Assembly (NCBI RefSeq): GCF_004349355.1
Contig: NZ_SMFK01000006.1
Span: 62,001 to 126,000 of the forward strand
Source of the DNA: Flavobacterium cellulosilyticum
GTDB taxonomy: Bacteria > Bacteroidota > Bacteroidia > Flavobacteriales > Flavobacteriaceae
Direction of reading: 5' to 3'
DNA length: 64,000 nt
Shown piece by piece: positions 48,428-56,548 of this stretch; position 1 is the stretch's first letter, and each line of letters begins with the position of its first letter. Under the pieces are notes generated by a model. It searched no databases, was not told the DNA's origin, and saw nothing but the letters and a program-made list of their open reading frames with translations. Position numbers and translations under genes: made by a program.

Positions 48428-49240
48428 ATGAACATATTAAAATTTATAGAGTCGCTTGCTGACGAAAGCGCAATGCAAGCTAAAGGCTCCAGAAGAGAAA
48501 GTTTGGGTCAATTCAGTAAATTGGGCAAAAATTTAGCATTGGCAGCTATCCCATTAGGATTAGCATCCATATCCACTTCAGCCTATGCAGCCGATATTTC
48601 ACCAACTCCTAGTACACCGATTGGAGCTTTACAACTTGCCCTCACATTAGAATATCTAGAAAAAGAATTTTATCAGAAGGCTTTAGATTCCGGAGTAATT
48701 CCTTTATCAGAAAACGCAGGACGTGACAGAAAAGTTTTTGAACAAATTTCAAAACATGAAAACAGCCATGTTTCGTTTCTAATTACAGGACTAGGTGGTA
48801 CCGCCAGTGCAAATTTCGTACCTAAACCCACCTTTGATTTTACCGTTGGTGGCGCTTTTAGCCCCTTTACAGATTACCCAACCTTTCTTGCTTTGGCACA
48901 AGCTTTTGAAGACACAGGAGTTCGAGCCTATAAAGGACAGGCTGGAAATCTAATTTCTACTCCCGATTTACTAACGGCAGCATTACAGATTCACTCTGTT
49001 GAAGCACGACATGCTTCAGAAGTAAGAAGACTTAGAGGATTAAAAGGCTGGATTTCAGAAAATCAAAGAGGCGCAGGTATGCCAGCAGCAACACAAGCAG
49101 TTTATGACGGGGAAGAAGTCACAATTCAAGCTGGATACAATACCGCAACATTATTTGGCGCAGCCGCAGGTTCTGAATCTTATGACGAACCTCTAACAAC
49201 AGCTCAAGCAGTAGCAATAGCAAATATATTTATTGTGTGA
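48428..49240 (+). CDS. Exported ferritin-like domain protein, second of a pair
   Basis: 270 residues. The N-terminus has a twin-arginine candidate (SRRESLGQFSKLGKN) before a hydrophobic stretch and a signal peptidase I-type site SAYAA, so it is soluble and probably Tat-exported. The ferritin-like domain repeats the pattern of its neighbour: LTLEYLEKEFYQKAL, ISKHENSHVSFLI, AFEDTGVRAYKG and IHSVEARHASEVRRL. The C-terminus has an extra 50-residue region. Nineteen bases separate the genes, so they form an operon and may act as a heterocomplex, one lipid-anchored and one soluble. Confidence 0.88.
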   Translation: MNILKFIESLADESAMQAKGSRRESLGQFSKLGKNLALAAIPLGLASISTSAYAADISPTPSTPIGALQLALTLEYLEKEFYQKALDSGVIPLSENAGRDRKVFEQISKHENSHVSFLITGLGGTASANFVPKPTFDFTVGGAFSPFTDYPTFLALAQAFEDTGVRAYKGQAGNLISTPDLLTAALQIHSVEARHASEVRRLRGLKGWISENQRGAGMPAATQAVYDGEEVTIQAGYNTATLFGAAAGSESYDEPLTTAQAVAIANIFIV

Positions 49241-49265
49241 AATAGAATGCACTTAGTATCAAAAC

Positions 49266-49300
49266 CATTTGAATATAGAATTCAAATGGTTTTTTTGTAT
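49266..49300 (+). terminator. Terminator after the ferritin-like pair
   Basis: Stem AACCATTTGAA / TTCAAATGGTT with an AT-rich loop, then seven T. Confidence 0.85.
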
Positions 49301-49396
49301 AAGACTTTATTTACCATCCTGTTAATGAAATCAAACCCCCTGCTTTCATCCAAAAATTAATCTACACATGTATTGTTAAAATAATCATTTAAGGTA

Positions 49397-49427
49397 TTTG
49401 TATTTCAAATTATAAATTGTACTTTTG
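49397..49427 (+). promoter_or_regulatory. Promoter of rplM-rpsI
   Basis: TTTG (49397-49400), exactly 19 bases, then TACTTTTG (49420-49427): a full-consensus Bacteroidota promoter, as expected for ribosomal protein genes. Start of transcription is expected near 49434. Confidence 0.8.
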
Positions 49428-49470
49428 CGCTCCCTTTATTGGGTATGGAATGTTTAATTAAAAAATTATT

Positions 49471-49926
49471 ATGAACGCATTAAGCTACAAGACAGAATCA
49501 GCTAGCAAAGCCACAGTAACAAAAGAGTGGATTGTTGTAGATGCTGATGGTCATAACTTAGGACGTCTTGCTTCAAAAGTCGCTATGATTTTAAGAGGTA
49601 AGTACAAGCCAAGTTACACACCACACGTGGACTGTGGAGATAACGTAATTGTTATCAACTCAGAAAAAATTAACCTTACAGGTAAAAAAATGGATGACAA
49701 AATTTACATGCGTCACACAGGTTACCCAGGAGGACAGAGAACTTTAACTGCTAAAGTATTACAGGCAAAAAATCCTGCATTATTAGTAGAAAAAGCAGTA
49801 AAAGGAATGTTACCTAAAAATAAATTAGGAGCTGAACTTTTCAGAAATTTAAATGTTGTTGTAGGATCTGAGCACAAACAAGGCGCTCAAAAACCTAAAA
49901 CAGTTAACCTTAACGATCTTAAGTAA
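49471..49926 (+). CDS. rplM: Large-subunit ribosomal protein uL13
   Basis: 151 residues, normal length. Seen motifs are WIVVDADGHNLGRLASKVA, LRGKYKPSYTPHVDCGDNVIVIN, KIYMRHTGYPGG and GMLPKNKLGAELFRNLNVV. Its stop TAA shares one base with the rpsI ATG, the usual coupling of this pair. Confidence 0.97.
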   Translation: MNALSYKTESASKATVTKEWIVVDADGHNLGRLASKVAMILRGKYKPSYTPHVDCGDNVIVINSEKINLTGKKMDDKIYMRHTGYPGGQRTLTAKVLQAKNPALLVEKAVKGMLPKNKLGAELFRNLNVVVGSEHKQGAQKPKTVNLNDLK

Positions 49927-50312
49927 TGGGAGTTATTCACAAAATCGGTAGAAGAAAAACCGCAGTTGCACGTGTTTATGTTTCGGAAGGAACAGGAGTA
50001 ATCACTGTAAACAAAAAAGAATTCGCGACTTATTTCCCAACAGCTACTTTACAGTACAAAGTAATGCAACCAATGTCTATGACAGAAAATGCAACTAACT
50101 TTGACGTAAAAGTAAACGTTTACGGAGGTGGTTCAACTGGTCAAGCAGAAGCTGTAAGAATGGCATTAGCACGCGTTATGTGTGAAGTAAATGCTGAAAA
50201 CAGAGCAATTTTGAAACCAGAAGGTTTATTAACAAGAGATCCAAGAATGGTTGAACGTAAGAAATTCGGTCAGAAGAAAGCTCGTAAGAGATTCCAATTC
50301 TCTAAACGTTAA
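49926..50312 (+). CDS. rpsI: Small-subunit ribosomal protein uS9
   Basis: 128 residues with IGRRKTAVARVYVSEGTG, VNVYGGGSTGQAEAVRMALAR and the basic C-terminal tail KKFGQKKARKRFQFSKR that reaches the P-site tRNA. It begins in the rplM stop codon. Confidence 0.97.
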   Translation: MGVIHKIGRRKTAVARVYVSEGTGVITVNKKEFATYFPTATLQYKVMQPMSMTENATNFDVKVNVYGGGSTGQAEAVRMALARVMCEVNAENRAILKPEGLLTRDPRMVERKKFGQKKARKRFQFSKR

Positions 50313-50320
50313 TAGTACCT

Positions 50321-50396
50321 GTCTTGTACAATTCGTACAAGACCTATTGATAATTAAATTTAAAAACAATGTTGTTGTTGTCCCAATGCGTTGGGA
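50321..50396 (+). promoter_or_regulatory. Two hairpins in the rpsI-rpsB spacer
   Basis: Hairpin 1: perfect 9-bp stem GTCTTGTAC / GTACAAGAC, loop AATTC, with no T run after it. Hairpin 2: perfect 6-bp stem TCCCAA / TTGGGA, loop TGCG (50381-50396). They lie between the co-directional ribosomal genes and could be a processing or read-through control structure or part of an rpsB leader. A triple AGCCAAA repeat follows (50419-50441). Confidence 0.5.
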
Positions 50397-50478
50397 AATT
50401 AGTTTAGCATCTAAATGAAGCCAAAAGCCAAAAGCCAAAGGAACATTGCTAATCAACAGAACGTAAACTAAACAAAAA

Positions 50479-51327
50479 ATGTCAAACAAAGTAGAAGTAA
50501 AAGAATTACTAGAAGCAGGTGTTCACTTTGGACACATGACTAGAAAATGGGATCCAAATATGGCTCCTTACATTTATATGGAACGTAATGGTATACATAT
50601 TATCAATCTATATAAAACTGCAGCAAAAATCGAAGAAGCGAATGAAGCTTTGAGAAAAATCGCTGCATCAGGTAGAAAAATACTATTCGTAGCTACCAAA
50701 AAACAAGCTAAAGACATCGTTGCTGAAAAAGCAGCTGCCGCAAACATGCCTTACATCACTGAAAGATGGCCTGGTGGAATGTTGACTAACTTCGTAACTA
50801 TCCGTAAAGCTGTTAAAAAAATGGCTACTATTGATAAAATGAAGAAAGACGGAACATTCATGACTCTTTCTAAAAAAGAGCGTTTGCAAGTAGATCGTCT
50901 TCGTGCTAAATTAGAGAAAAACTTAGGTTCAATCGCAGATATGTCTAGACTTCCTGCAGCATTGTTCGTAGTAGATATCAAAGCAGAACACATCGCAATT
51001 AAAGAAGCTCAAAAATTAAACATTCCAGTTTTCGCAATGGTGGATACCAATTCTGACCCAAGAGAGGTAGAATTTGTAATCCCATCTAACGATGATGCTT
51101 CTAAATCAATCGATAAAATTTTATCTTTGGTAACTGCCGCAATAATTGACGGACTAGCAAACAGAACTTCTGACAAAGAAGGTGACGCTCCCGCTGCTGA
51201 AGTAGCTCCAGAAGCTGCTCCTAAAGCTGAAGTTGTTGCTCCTGTAGCAGCTGTTGAAGTAACTGCCGCAGCTGTTGAAGCTGAAGTAGCTGCTCCTGCA
51301 CCTGAAACTCCAGCGACTGAAGAATAA
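50479..51327 (+). CDS. rpsB: Small-subunit ribosomal protein uS2
   Basis: 282 residues. The core (1-230) is typical: LLEAGVHFGHMTRKWDPNM, YMERNGIHIINL, FVATKKQAKDIV and ERWPGGMLTNF. The last 50 residues are an Ala/Glu/Val/Pro tail (AAEVAPEAAPKAEVVAPVAA), an extension common in Bacteroidota and probably disordered. rpsB and tsf are neighbours as in most bacteria. Confidence 0.97.
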   Translation: MSNKVEVKELLEAGVHFGHMTRKWDPNMAPYIYMERNGIHIINLYKTAAKIEEANEALRKIAASGRKILFVATKKQAKDIVAEKAAAANMPYITERWPGGMLTNFVTIRKAVKKMATIDKMKKDGTFMTLSKKERLQVDRLRAKLEKNLGSIADMSRLPAALFVVDIKAEHIAIKEAQKLNIPVFAMVDTNSDPREVEFVIPSNDDASKSIDKILSLVTAAIIDGLANRTSDKEGDAPAAEVAPEAAPKAEVVAPVAAVEVTAAAVEAEVAAPAPETPATEE

Positions 51328-51337
51328 ATAAATATAT

Positions 51338-51434
51338 AAATTCCAAATTTTAAATTCCAAAATCCATATTAAATTAGAAACGTTAAGTTGATGATTTATT
51401 AAAATTGGAAATTGGAATTTAAAGGTTGGAATTT
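51338..51434. repeat. Imperfect inverted repeat of AATTCCAA units in the rpsB-tsf spacer
   Basis: Left arm AATTCCAAATTTTAAATTCC, right arm built of TTGGAAATTGGAATTTAAAG and GGTTGGAATTT, about 40 bases apart. The arms can form a long imperfect hairpin between rpsB and tsf. Confidence 0.5.
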
Positions 51435-51463
51435 TTACTTTTAACAATAAAACAAAATATATT

Positions 51464-52288
51464 ATGGCAACAATTACTGCTGCAGACGTAAATAAATTAA
51501 GAACAATCACTGGCGCAGGAATGATGGACTGCAAAAAAGCTTTGGTTGAAGCAGACGGAGATTTTGATTTAGCAATCGAAAACTTACGTAAAAAAGGACA
51601 AAAAGTAGCTGCTAACCGTTCAGATAGAGAATCTACTGAAGGTGCTGCAATTGCTGTTGTTAACGCAGACAAAACTGCTGGAGTTGTGATCACATTAAAC
51701 TGTGAAACTGACTTCGTAGGAATGAACGAAAGCTTTGTAAAAATGGCTACTGAAATGGCTAATCTTGCATTGACTTTCAACACAAAAGAAGAATTTTTAG
51801 CTGCTAATTTCAACGGAATCACTGTAGCTGATAAATTAATCGAACAAACTGGAGTAATTGGTGAAAAACTTGAAATTAGAACTTTCGAAAAATTAGAAGG
51901 TGCTTTTATTGGTTCTTACATTCACTCTGGAAACAAAATCGCTACTTTGGTTGCTTTATCTGCAAACATCGCTGGTGTTGACGAAGTTGCAAGAAATATT
52001 GCAATGCAAGCTGCAGCTATGTCACCAATTGCTTTAAATGAAGCTGGTGTTGACGCTGTAACTATCGAAAAAGAAATTGAAATCGCTAAAGATGTACTTC
52101 GTCAAGAAGGAAAACCAGAAGCTATGTTAGACAATATCGCTAAAGGTAAATTGGCTCGTTTCTTTAAAGACAATACTTTAGTGAACCAAGATTATATTAA
52201 AGACAATAAATTAAGCGTTGCTGCTTATGCTAAATCTTTAGACAAAGATCTTATCGTTACAGGTTTCAAAAGAGCAGCTTTAGGATAA
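51464..52288 (+). CDS. tsf: Elongation factor Ts
   Basis: 274-residue guanine nucleotide exchange factor for EF-Tu. The N-terminal UBA-like helix bundle (AADVNKLRTITGAGMMDCKKALVEADGDFDLAIENLRKKG) and the TDFVGMNESF core loop, which pushes into the EF-Tu nucleotide site, are intact. It follows rpsB by 136 bases and ends in a good terminator. Confidence 0.97.
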   Translation: MATITAADVNKLRTITGAGMMDCKKALVEADGDFDLAIENLRKKGQKVAANRSDRESTEGAAIAVVNADKTAGVVITLNCETDFVGMNESFVKMATEMANLALTFNTKEEFLAANFNGITVADKLIEQTGVIGEKLEIRTFEKLEGAFIGSYIHSGNKIATLVALSANIAGVDEVARNIAMQAAAMSPIALNEAGVDAVTIEKEIEIAKDVLRQEGKPEAMLDNIAKGKLARFFKDNTLVNQDYIKDNKLSVAAYAKSLDKDLIVTGFKRAALG

Positions 52289-52340
52289 TCTGATTTAAGA
52301 ATTAAGATTGCCGATTTCAGATTTATGATTTCGACATATA

Positions 52341-52377
52341 AAAAATCCCATCTTGTTTTATATAAGATGGGATTTTT
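52341..52377. terminator. Terminator between tsf and the second LacI gene
   Basis: Stem AAAAATCCCATCTT / AAGATGGGATTTTT around a 9-base loop. The A and T flanks allow termination in both directions, serving tsf (plus) and the converging LacI gene (minus). Confidence 0.9.
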
Positions 52378-52398
52378 GTTGCTATAAGAATTGCTAAT

Positions 52399-53427
52399 TC
52401 AATTTGTTTTCATACTAGATTCTCTTATAATTAAGCTTGTCTCTAATTCAACTATTCTAGGCTTAAATTCTTTTCCTTCTTTTCGAATATTAATTTCTTC
52501 GAGTAATAAATCAAATACATGAACTCCCATTTCATAACTTGGCTGATCTATTGTACTCAATTTTGGGGATATTACTTGCGATATAAACCAATTACTGAAT
52601 CCTACAACCTTAATTTGTTCAGGGATTTTTAATTTTATTTCATTTAAATAGGCAATTACTCCAATTGCAACCATATCAGTAACAGCAAATATGCCTTCTA
52701 CATCAGGATGTTCTTCGATAATTTGTTTTGCAAAGTTAAATCCTTCCTCAAATCCAGCTCCAATACAAGTATAAACTAAATTTGAATTAAAAGGAATATC
52801 GTTTTTTTCTAATGTTTTTTTGTAACCTAGAAAACGGTCAATAGCATTTTGAGGATTTTCCGGCCCTCGAATATGTGCAATTTTTTTACAACCTTGGTCA
52901 ATTAAATGCTGAACCGCTTCCATTGCTGCTTTTTGATCGTTGATAATCACTTTAGAACTTGGAATTAATTTAGATATTTTGTCAAATTGAACAAAAGGAA
53001 TTTCTTTTCGAAGAATTTCCTTTAAATGAAAATCATCGTTAGACTCATTTGAAAGTGATAACATTATTCCATCTACCCTTTTATTAATTAAAAGCGCTAC
53101 TTGCTTAATTTCTAATTCTAATGATTCATTTGATTGCAAAATGATAACAAGATAACCGTGTTTTTCAGCTTCAGCTATAATACCATTAATAACATTGGAA
53201 AAGAAATGGTGAACTACTTCTGGAATTATCAAGCCAATGGTTTTAGACTCTTTGGTACGTAGGTTAACTGCAAAACTATTTGGTGTATAATGAAGTTCTT
53301 CTGCTAATGCAAGAACTGCTTTTTTAGTTTTTTCACTTACATCTGAATAATTTTTTAATGCTTTAGAAACAGTCGTAATCGAAATTCCTAAAGCTTCTGC
53401 AATCTCTTTCAAAGTCGTTTCTTTCAT
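52399..53427 (-). CDS. LacI/GalR-family transcriptional regulator (second)
   Basis: 342 residues. HTH: TTLKEIAEALGISITTVSKALKNYSDVS; hinge region and PBP-like sensor: LRTKESKTIGLIIPEVVHHFFSNVINGI, DQGCKKIAHIRGPENPQNAIDRFLGY and VVGFSNWFISQVISPKLSTIDQPSYEMG. It is paralogous to the regulator at 46.4 kb over the whole length. Ligand unknown. A -7 element TATATTTG lies upstream (53492-53485, minus strand). Neither LacI gene is inside the sugar locus at 56.5-64 kb, so either, or one elsewhere, could bind the operators there. Confidence 0.92.
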   Translation of the reverse strand: MKETTLKEIAEALGISITTVSKALKNYSDVSEKTKKAVLALAEELHYTPNSFAVNLRTKESKTIGLIIPEVVHHFFSNVINGIIAEAEKHGYLVIILQSNESLELEIKQVALLINKRVDGIMLSLSNESNDDFHLKEILRKEIPFVQFDKISKLIPSSKVIINDQKAAMEAVQHLIDQGCKKIAHIRGPENPQNAIDRFLGYKKTLEKNDIPFNSNLVYTCIGAGFEEGFNFAKQIIEEHPDVEGIFAVTDMVAIGVIAYLNEIKLKIPEQIKVVGFSNWFISQVISPKLSTIDQPSYEMGVHVFDLLLEEINIRKEGKEFKPRIVELETSLIIRESSMKTN

Positions 53428-53899
53428 ACAAATTCCTTAAGTTTAAAAACTTTCTTTAATTAACATTTAACTTTATATCATTAACAAATATAGTTTAAAA
53501 CAATTCACTATATATATCATTTCTCTTTAAACTTAAAAACAAATTAATGACTCTATCGAGTATCAATAATTATGAGGAGAAAATAATGAGGATAATTAAT
53601 ACTAAGTACTCTAAAACAATTCATTATATTCAAGACTTAAAAATTTATTTTCAGCTAATTAAACTTAATAGGCGTGTTTCACTGCTAAATGTTTTAAATA
53701 CAAAATTGAATAGTTCAAGCAAAAAATGCTATCCGACAAAGATATTTTTAAACACAAAAAATCTTAAAAAAAAAAAACATTATTTCAAAATCTATCTTGT
53801 AAAATAGGTTTTTGAAATCAAATGCTATTGAATTGCTATTGATTTTAATTTATACAAAACAGTTAAATAAAATAACTATTCAACCTTATATTTATTTAT
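53428..53899. other. AT-rich stretch upstream of the second LacI gene
   Basis: Holds the LacI promoter region at its left end. An open frame of 86 codons at 53547-53807 (plus) is Lys/Asn/Ile-rich without any domain, signal peptide or clear ribosome site; I do not call it a gene. TTAAATAAAATA and its near-complement close the right end as a weak inverted repeat after the DoxX-like gene. Confidence 0.4.
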
Positions 53900-54310
53900 T
53901 TAAGTGATTAGACATTCCTCTATATTATCCTTCTTATAATTTCCTGTAATTACAAATGCAGCTGAAATAATGACTACGTTTTTGATGATATATTGACCTA
54001 CTAAAGTGGGACAATAAGGAAATGCATCAAAACAAGCTTTTTGTAAAATAAAAATTGGAAAAAAAGTTGCCGTCATATGTACTAAAAGCAAAATAATTGT
54101 AACAGGAATAAATCGTTTGATAAGCAGTCCAAAACCAATTATTACTTCAACAATTCCAAGAATAGGAACAAATATTTCGGGTCTAAACCAATAAACTGTA
54201 TCTTCGACAAGCTCTCCAGCTGGACTTATTCCGATAACTTTTAGTGAACCAAACCAAATATAAACTATAGCTACAGCAAACCTTAAAATTAATATGCTAT
54301 GTATTTCCAT
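53900..54310 (-). CDS. DoxX-like membrane protein
   Basis: 136 residues from ATG at 54310 (MEIHSILILRFAVAIVYIW); an ATG 15 codons upstream at 54355 is possible but adds no conserved residues. Four transmembrane helices at about residues 5-25, 47-65, 68-88 and 103-125. The layout and the WFGSLKVIG loop after helix 1 resemble DoxX/DUF417-type proteins, whose functions range from thiosulfate oxidation accessories to stress-related membrane proteins. It is last in a cluster with an outer-membrane barrel and a small envelope protein. Confidence 0.7.
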   Translation of the reverse strand: MEIHSILILRFAVAIVYIWFGSLKVIGISPAGELVEDTVYWFRPEIFVPILGIVEVIIGFGLLIKRFIPVTIILLLVHMTATFFPIFILQKACFDAFPYCPTLVGQYIIKNVVIISAAFVITGNYKKDNIEECLIT

Positions 54311-54381
54311 CTTTTTGCTAAAATTTAAATACAAAGTGTTGAATATTGTTATCATGATAGGTGTTTTTATAATTTGTAAAA

Positions 54382-55614
54382 TTAATTTGAAGTTTTTTCA
54401 CTGCTATCAGGGTTTAAAAGATGCATTTCCATTTTATTGTGATGGCCAAAGCGGTAAGTATAACCAACATTGATTGAATAGTCCGCAAAAGCAGCATCTC
54501 CTTGCACATGTACATATTTACTTGGATCTGAAATCGAAGAATTTTGTAAATTTTGATCTGCAATATCAGCAGCACTTTGAATCCTATTTTTGATAAAATT
54601 ATAAGGAATATATAAGGATAATCCATGTTTACCTATATGGTAAGACACCCCAGATTCAATTGCCACAACATATCCAGGTCTACGATATGCAACTTGCCCA
54701 CCAAAAACATCATAGGCAGGAATACCTTCAAAACGTCCCGCTAAAGAAAGAGTAAAGTTGTTTTTCTTATCAACAGCTGCCATAATCCCTGCACGAGTAA
54801 AATATTGATCCGGACTTGCATAAATAGTATATCCTTCCAATCCTGCTTTTGGAGCAGACTTGAAAGTGCCATTAGATTCTTTTGGATTAAACAAATAATA
54901 ACCATTCGCAAATCCATAAAGCTTACCATAAATTTTCTTAAACCCCTGTAATTCGATTGTAAAACCTAACCCTCCATCTCCTGGCTGAATGGCTTGATCC
55001 ATGATAACATTTTTAATCGTACCATTTGTTTGCGGTGCATCGTCAGTTACATTATGTTTACCAGTAGGCAATTTCAACCCTACACTAATCATAACATTTC
55101 CCTCAGAAGCTTTTTTTGGATTCATTAACCAATAATTTACGCTAATTCTTGCATCAGCAATTCCTTGAGCATAAACACTATATCTGTAGGTGTTAATTAC
55201 TGGTGTAGTCTGTTTTAAAACTTGTGATCTTTCATTATGAACATAAGGCAATGTTACGTTAAATTGAATACGATCTGTAAAGCCATAGGAAAAATTTAAA
55301 TCTACAGCATGGGAATAAATATTTACCGCATTTCCGCGCTCCACCCCATTTGCATCAAACCCGCCTCCTGTGGTTTGACGCAGTGGTTGTTCGTGAGTTC
55401 CAATAAAGTGTCTCCAAGAATGAAAATAGCGGTAATTCATTCCTATTTGAATTTCTCCTTCATTTAAATTATAAGAATCGGAAGAACTCATATTTACCCC
55501 TCCCATTTGCCTTATGGCAACACAGCCTTGGGCATTTGAATTTTGGGTTTGAAAGGATAGCAAAAGAGTTAATATAAGTGTAAAAAGTGTATTTGAAGTA
55601 TATGAATTATTCAT
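54382..55614 (-). CDS. Outer-membrane beta-barrel protein, putative transporter
   Basis: 410 residues with signal peptide (LFTLILTLLLSFQTQNSNAQ). Amphipathic strands run throughout (INYRYFHSWRHFIGT-like, ISVNYWLMNP, VMISVGLKLPTGKH, FTIELQGFKKI, YSINVGYTYRFGHHNK), and the pattern SLGLKLPTG is typical of barrels of the phenol-degradation-associated transporter type. Substrate unknown. Two cysteines at the mature N-terminus are not lipobox-placed. It is 26 bases from the DoxX-like ATG at 54355 and 344 bases from the upstream small gene. Confidence 0.65.
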   Translation of the reverse strand: MNNSYTSNTLFTLILTLLLSFQTQNSNAQGCVAIRQMGGVNMSSSDSYNLNEGEIQIGMNYRYFHSWRHFIGTHEQPLRQTTGGGFDANGVERGNAVNIYSHAVDLNFSYGFTDRIQFNVTLPYVHNERSQVLKQTTPVINTYRYSVYAQGIADARISVNYWLMNPKKASEGNVMISVGLKLPTGKHNVTDDAPQTNGTIKNVIMDQAIQPGDGGLGFTIELQGFKKIYGKLYGFANGYYLFNPKESNGTFKSAPKAGLEGYTIYASPDQYFTRAGIMAAVDKKNNFTLSLAGRFEGIPAYDVFGGQVAYRRPGYVVAIESGVSYHIGKHGLSLYIPYNFIKNRIQSAADIADQNLQNSSISDPSKYVHVQGDAAFADYSINVGYTYRFGHHNKMEMHLLNPDSSEKTSN

Positions 55615-55958
55615 TATGAAATTATATAAATGATTAGATAATAATTGAAAAAAAGCTCTTTAAAACAAAAGACAGTTTTGTTAGTGGTTTGTGTTTTTTT
55701 GGCTAATGATTTTTTCGGATAGAGTTCCAAAATATTAGAATAAATTAATACTAGGTATGTCTACAAATACAGCAGCATCCTTGAATTAATATTTATTTGA
55801 AAAATAATTTAAAAAAAATAATTACAAATGCCTAAATAGCCCTCATTATTAGATATTCAAATAGAAAACTTACTTGAATATCTAATAATGATGACAATTA
55901 ATTACGTTATTTAATAATGTTTAATTTTAAAACATTTCATTTAAATAATCGATAGGAA
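55615..55958. promoter_or_regulatory. Regulatory gap with an 18-bp perfect inverted repeat
   Basis: Contains AACAAAA / TTTTGTT (55664-55682) near the barrel gene and, at 55843-55891, the arms TCATTATTAGATATTCAA and TTGAATATCTAATAATGA around a 13-base loop. No -7 match was found next to the barrel gene. Confidence 0.6.
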
Positions 55959-56510
55959 TTAAGCCATTTTAGGGGGAGTATAGGATAATGAGGAATACCC
56001 AGAATGAAGCCCATTTTTTGGCTCCATATTAGATCTATTCAAATCAGTTTGAATAAAAAATGAAGATTTTATTACATACGAATTTTCAAATAAAAAATCG
56101 TTCAAACTAGATTTAACAAGTCTTTTTAACGGTGTTTTACTTGTAGTATTGGAATCATAAGATTGATTTTCGGCAATTTTTTCCAATTTTAGTATATTAC
56201 CATCTTGCTGTTTATTTCGAAGATAATACAAACTGATTATATTATCATGGATTCTTTTTTTGAAAATATGATACGTAACATTAATGATTGTAAAATTTTC
56301 ATTTACATATTCCATATCGGTATCTTCTGTATAAGAATACAAAGAAGCATTTAAATTTATCACCTTAAACTGTGAATCAGGAATTTGCTTCATCAAAGTT
56401 ATCCACACTTGCTCTTTTTGAAGACTAACTAACAAATAAATTCCTGCAACATTGTATAAAAATGTTGTAGTTAAAATTATGGTTAATAATGTAGTTGCCT
56501 TTCTTTTCAT
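55959..56510 (-). CDS. Uncharacterised single-TM envelope protein
   Basis: 183 residues. A membrane/signal segment at about 7-29 (LLTIILTTTFLYNVAGIYLLV) precedes a periplasmic domain with FTIINVTYHIFKKRI and IISLYYLRNKQQD. The C-terminus is HSGYSSLSYTPPKMA. The LYNVAGIYLLV segment recalls a widespread unnamed family of Bacteroidota proteins that begin with LxGYYLV helices and sit beside outer-membrane genes. No function is assigned. It starts 38 bases after the GH13 gene upstream and may be read by read-through from it. Confidence 0.6.
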   Translation of the reverse strand: MKRKATTLLTIILTTTFLYNVAGIYLLVSLQKEQVWITLMKQIPDSQFKVINLNASLYSYTEDTDMEYVNENFTIINVTYHIFKKRIHDNIISLYYLRNKQQDGNILKLEKIAENQSYDSNTTSKTPLKRLVKSSLNDFLFENSYVIKSSFFIQTDLNRSNMEPKNGLHSGYSSLSYTPPKMA

Positions 56511-56548
56511 AAATTACAACCTACTTTTTAGAATAGAAGAATATTAAA

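Noticed and set aside
53547..53807. 86-codon plus-strand frame
   Set aside because: Composition is what AT-rich sequence gives by chance (Lys, Asn, Ile, Leu), with no ribosome site or family resemblance.
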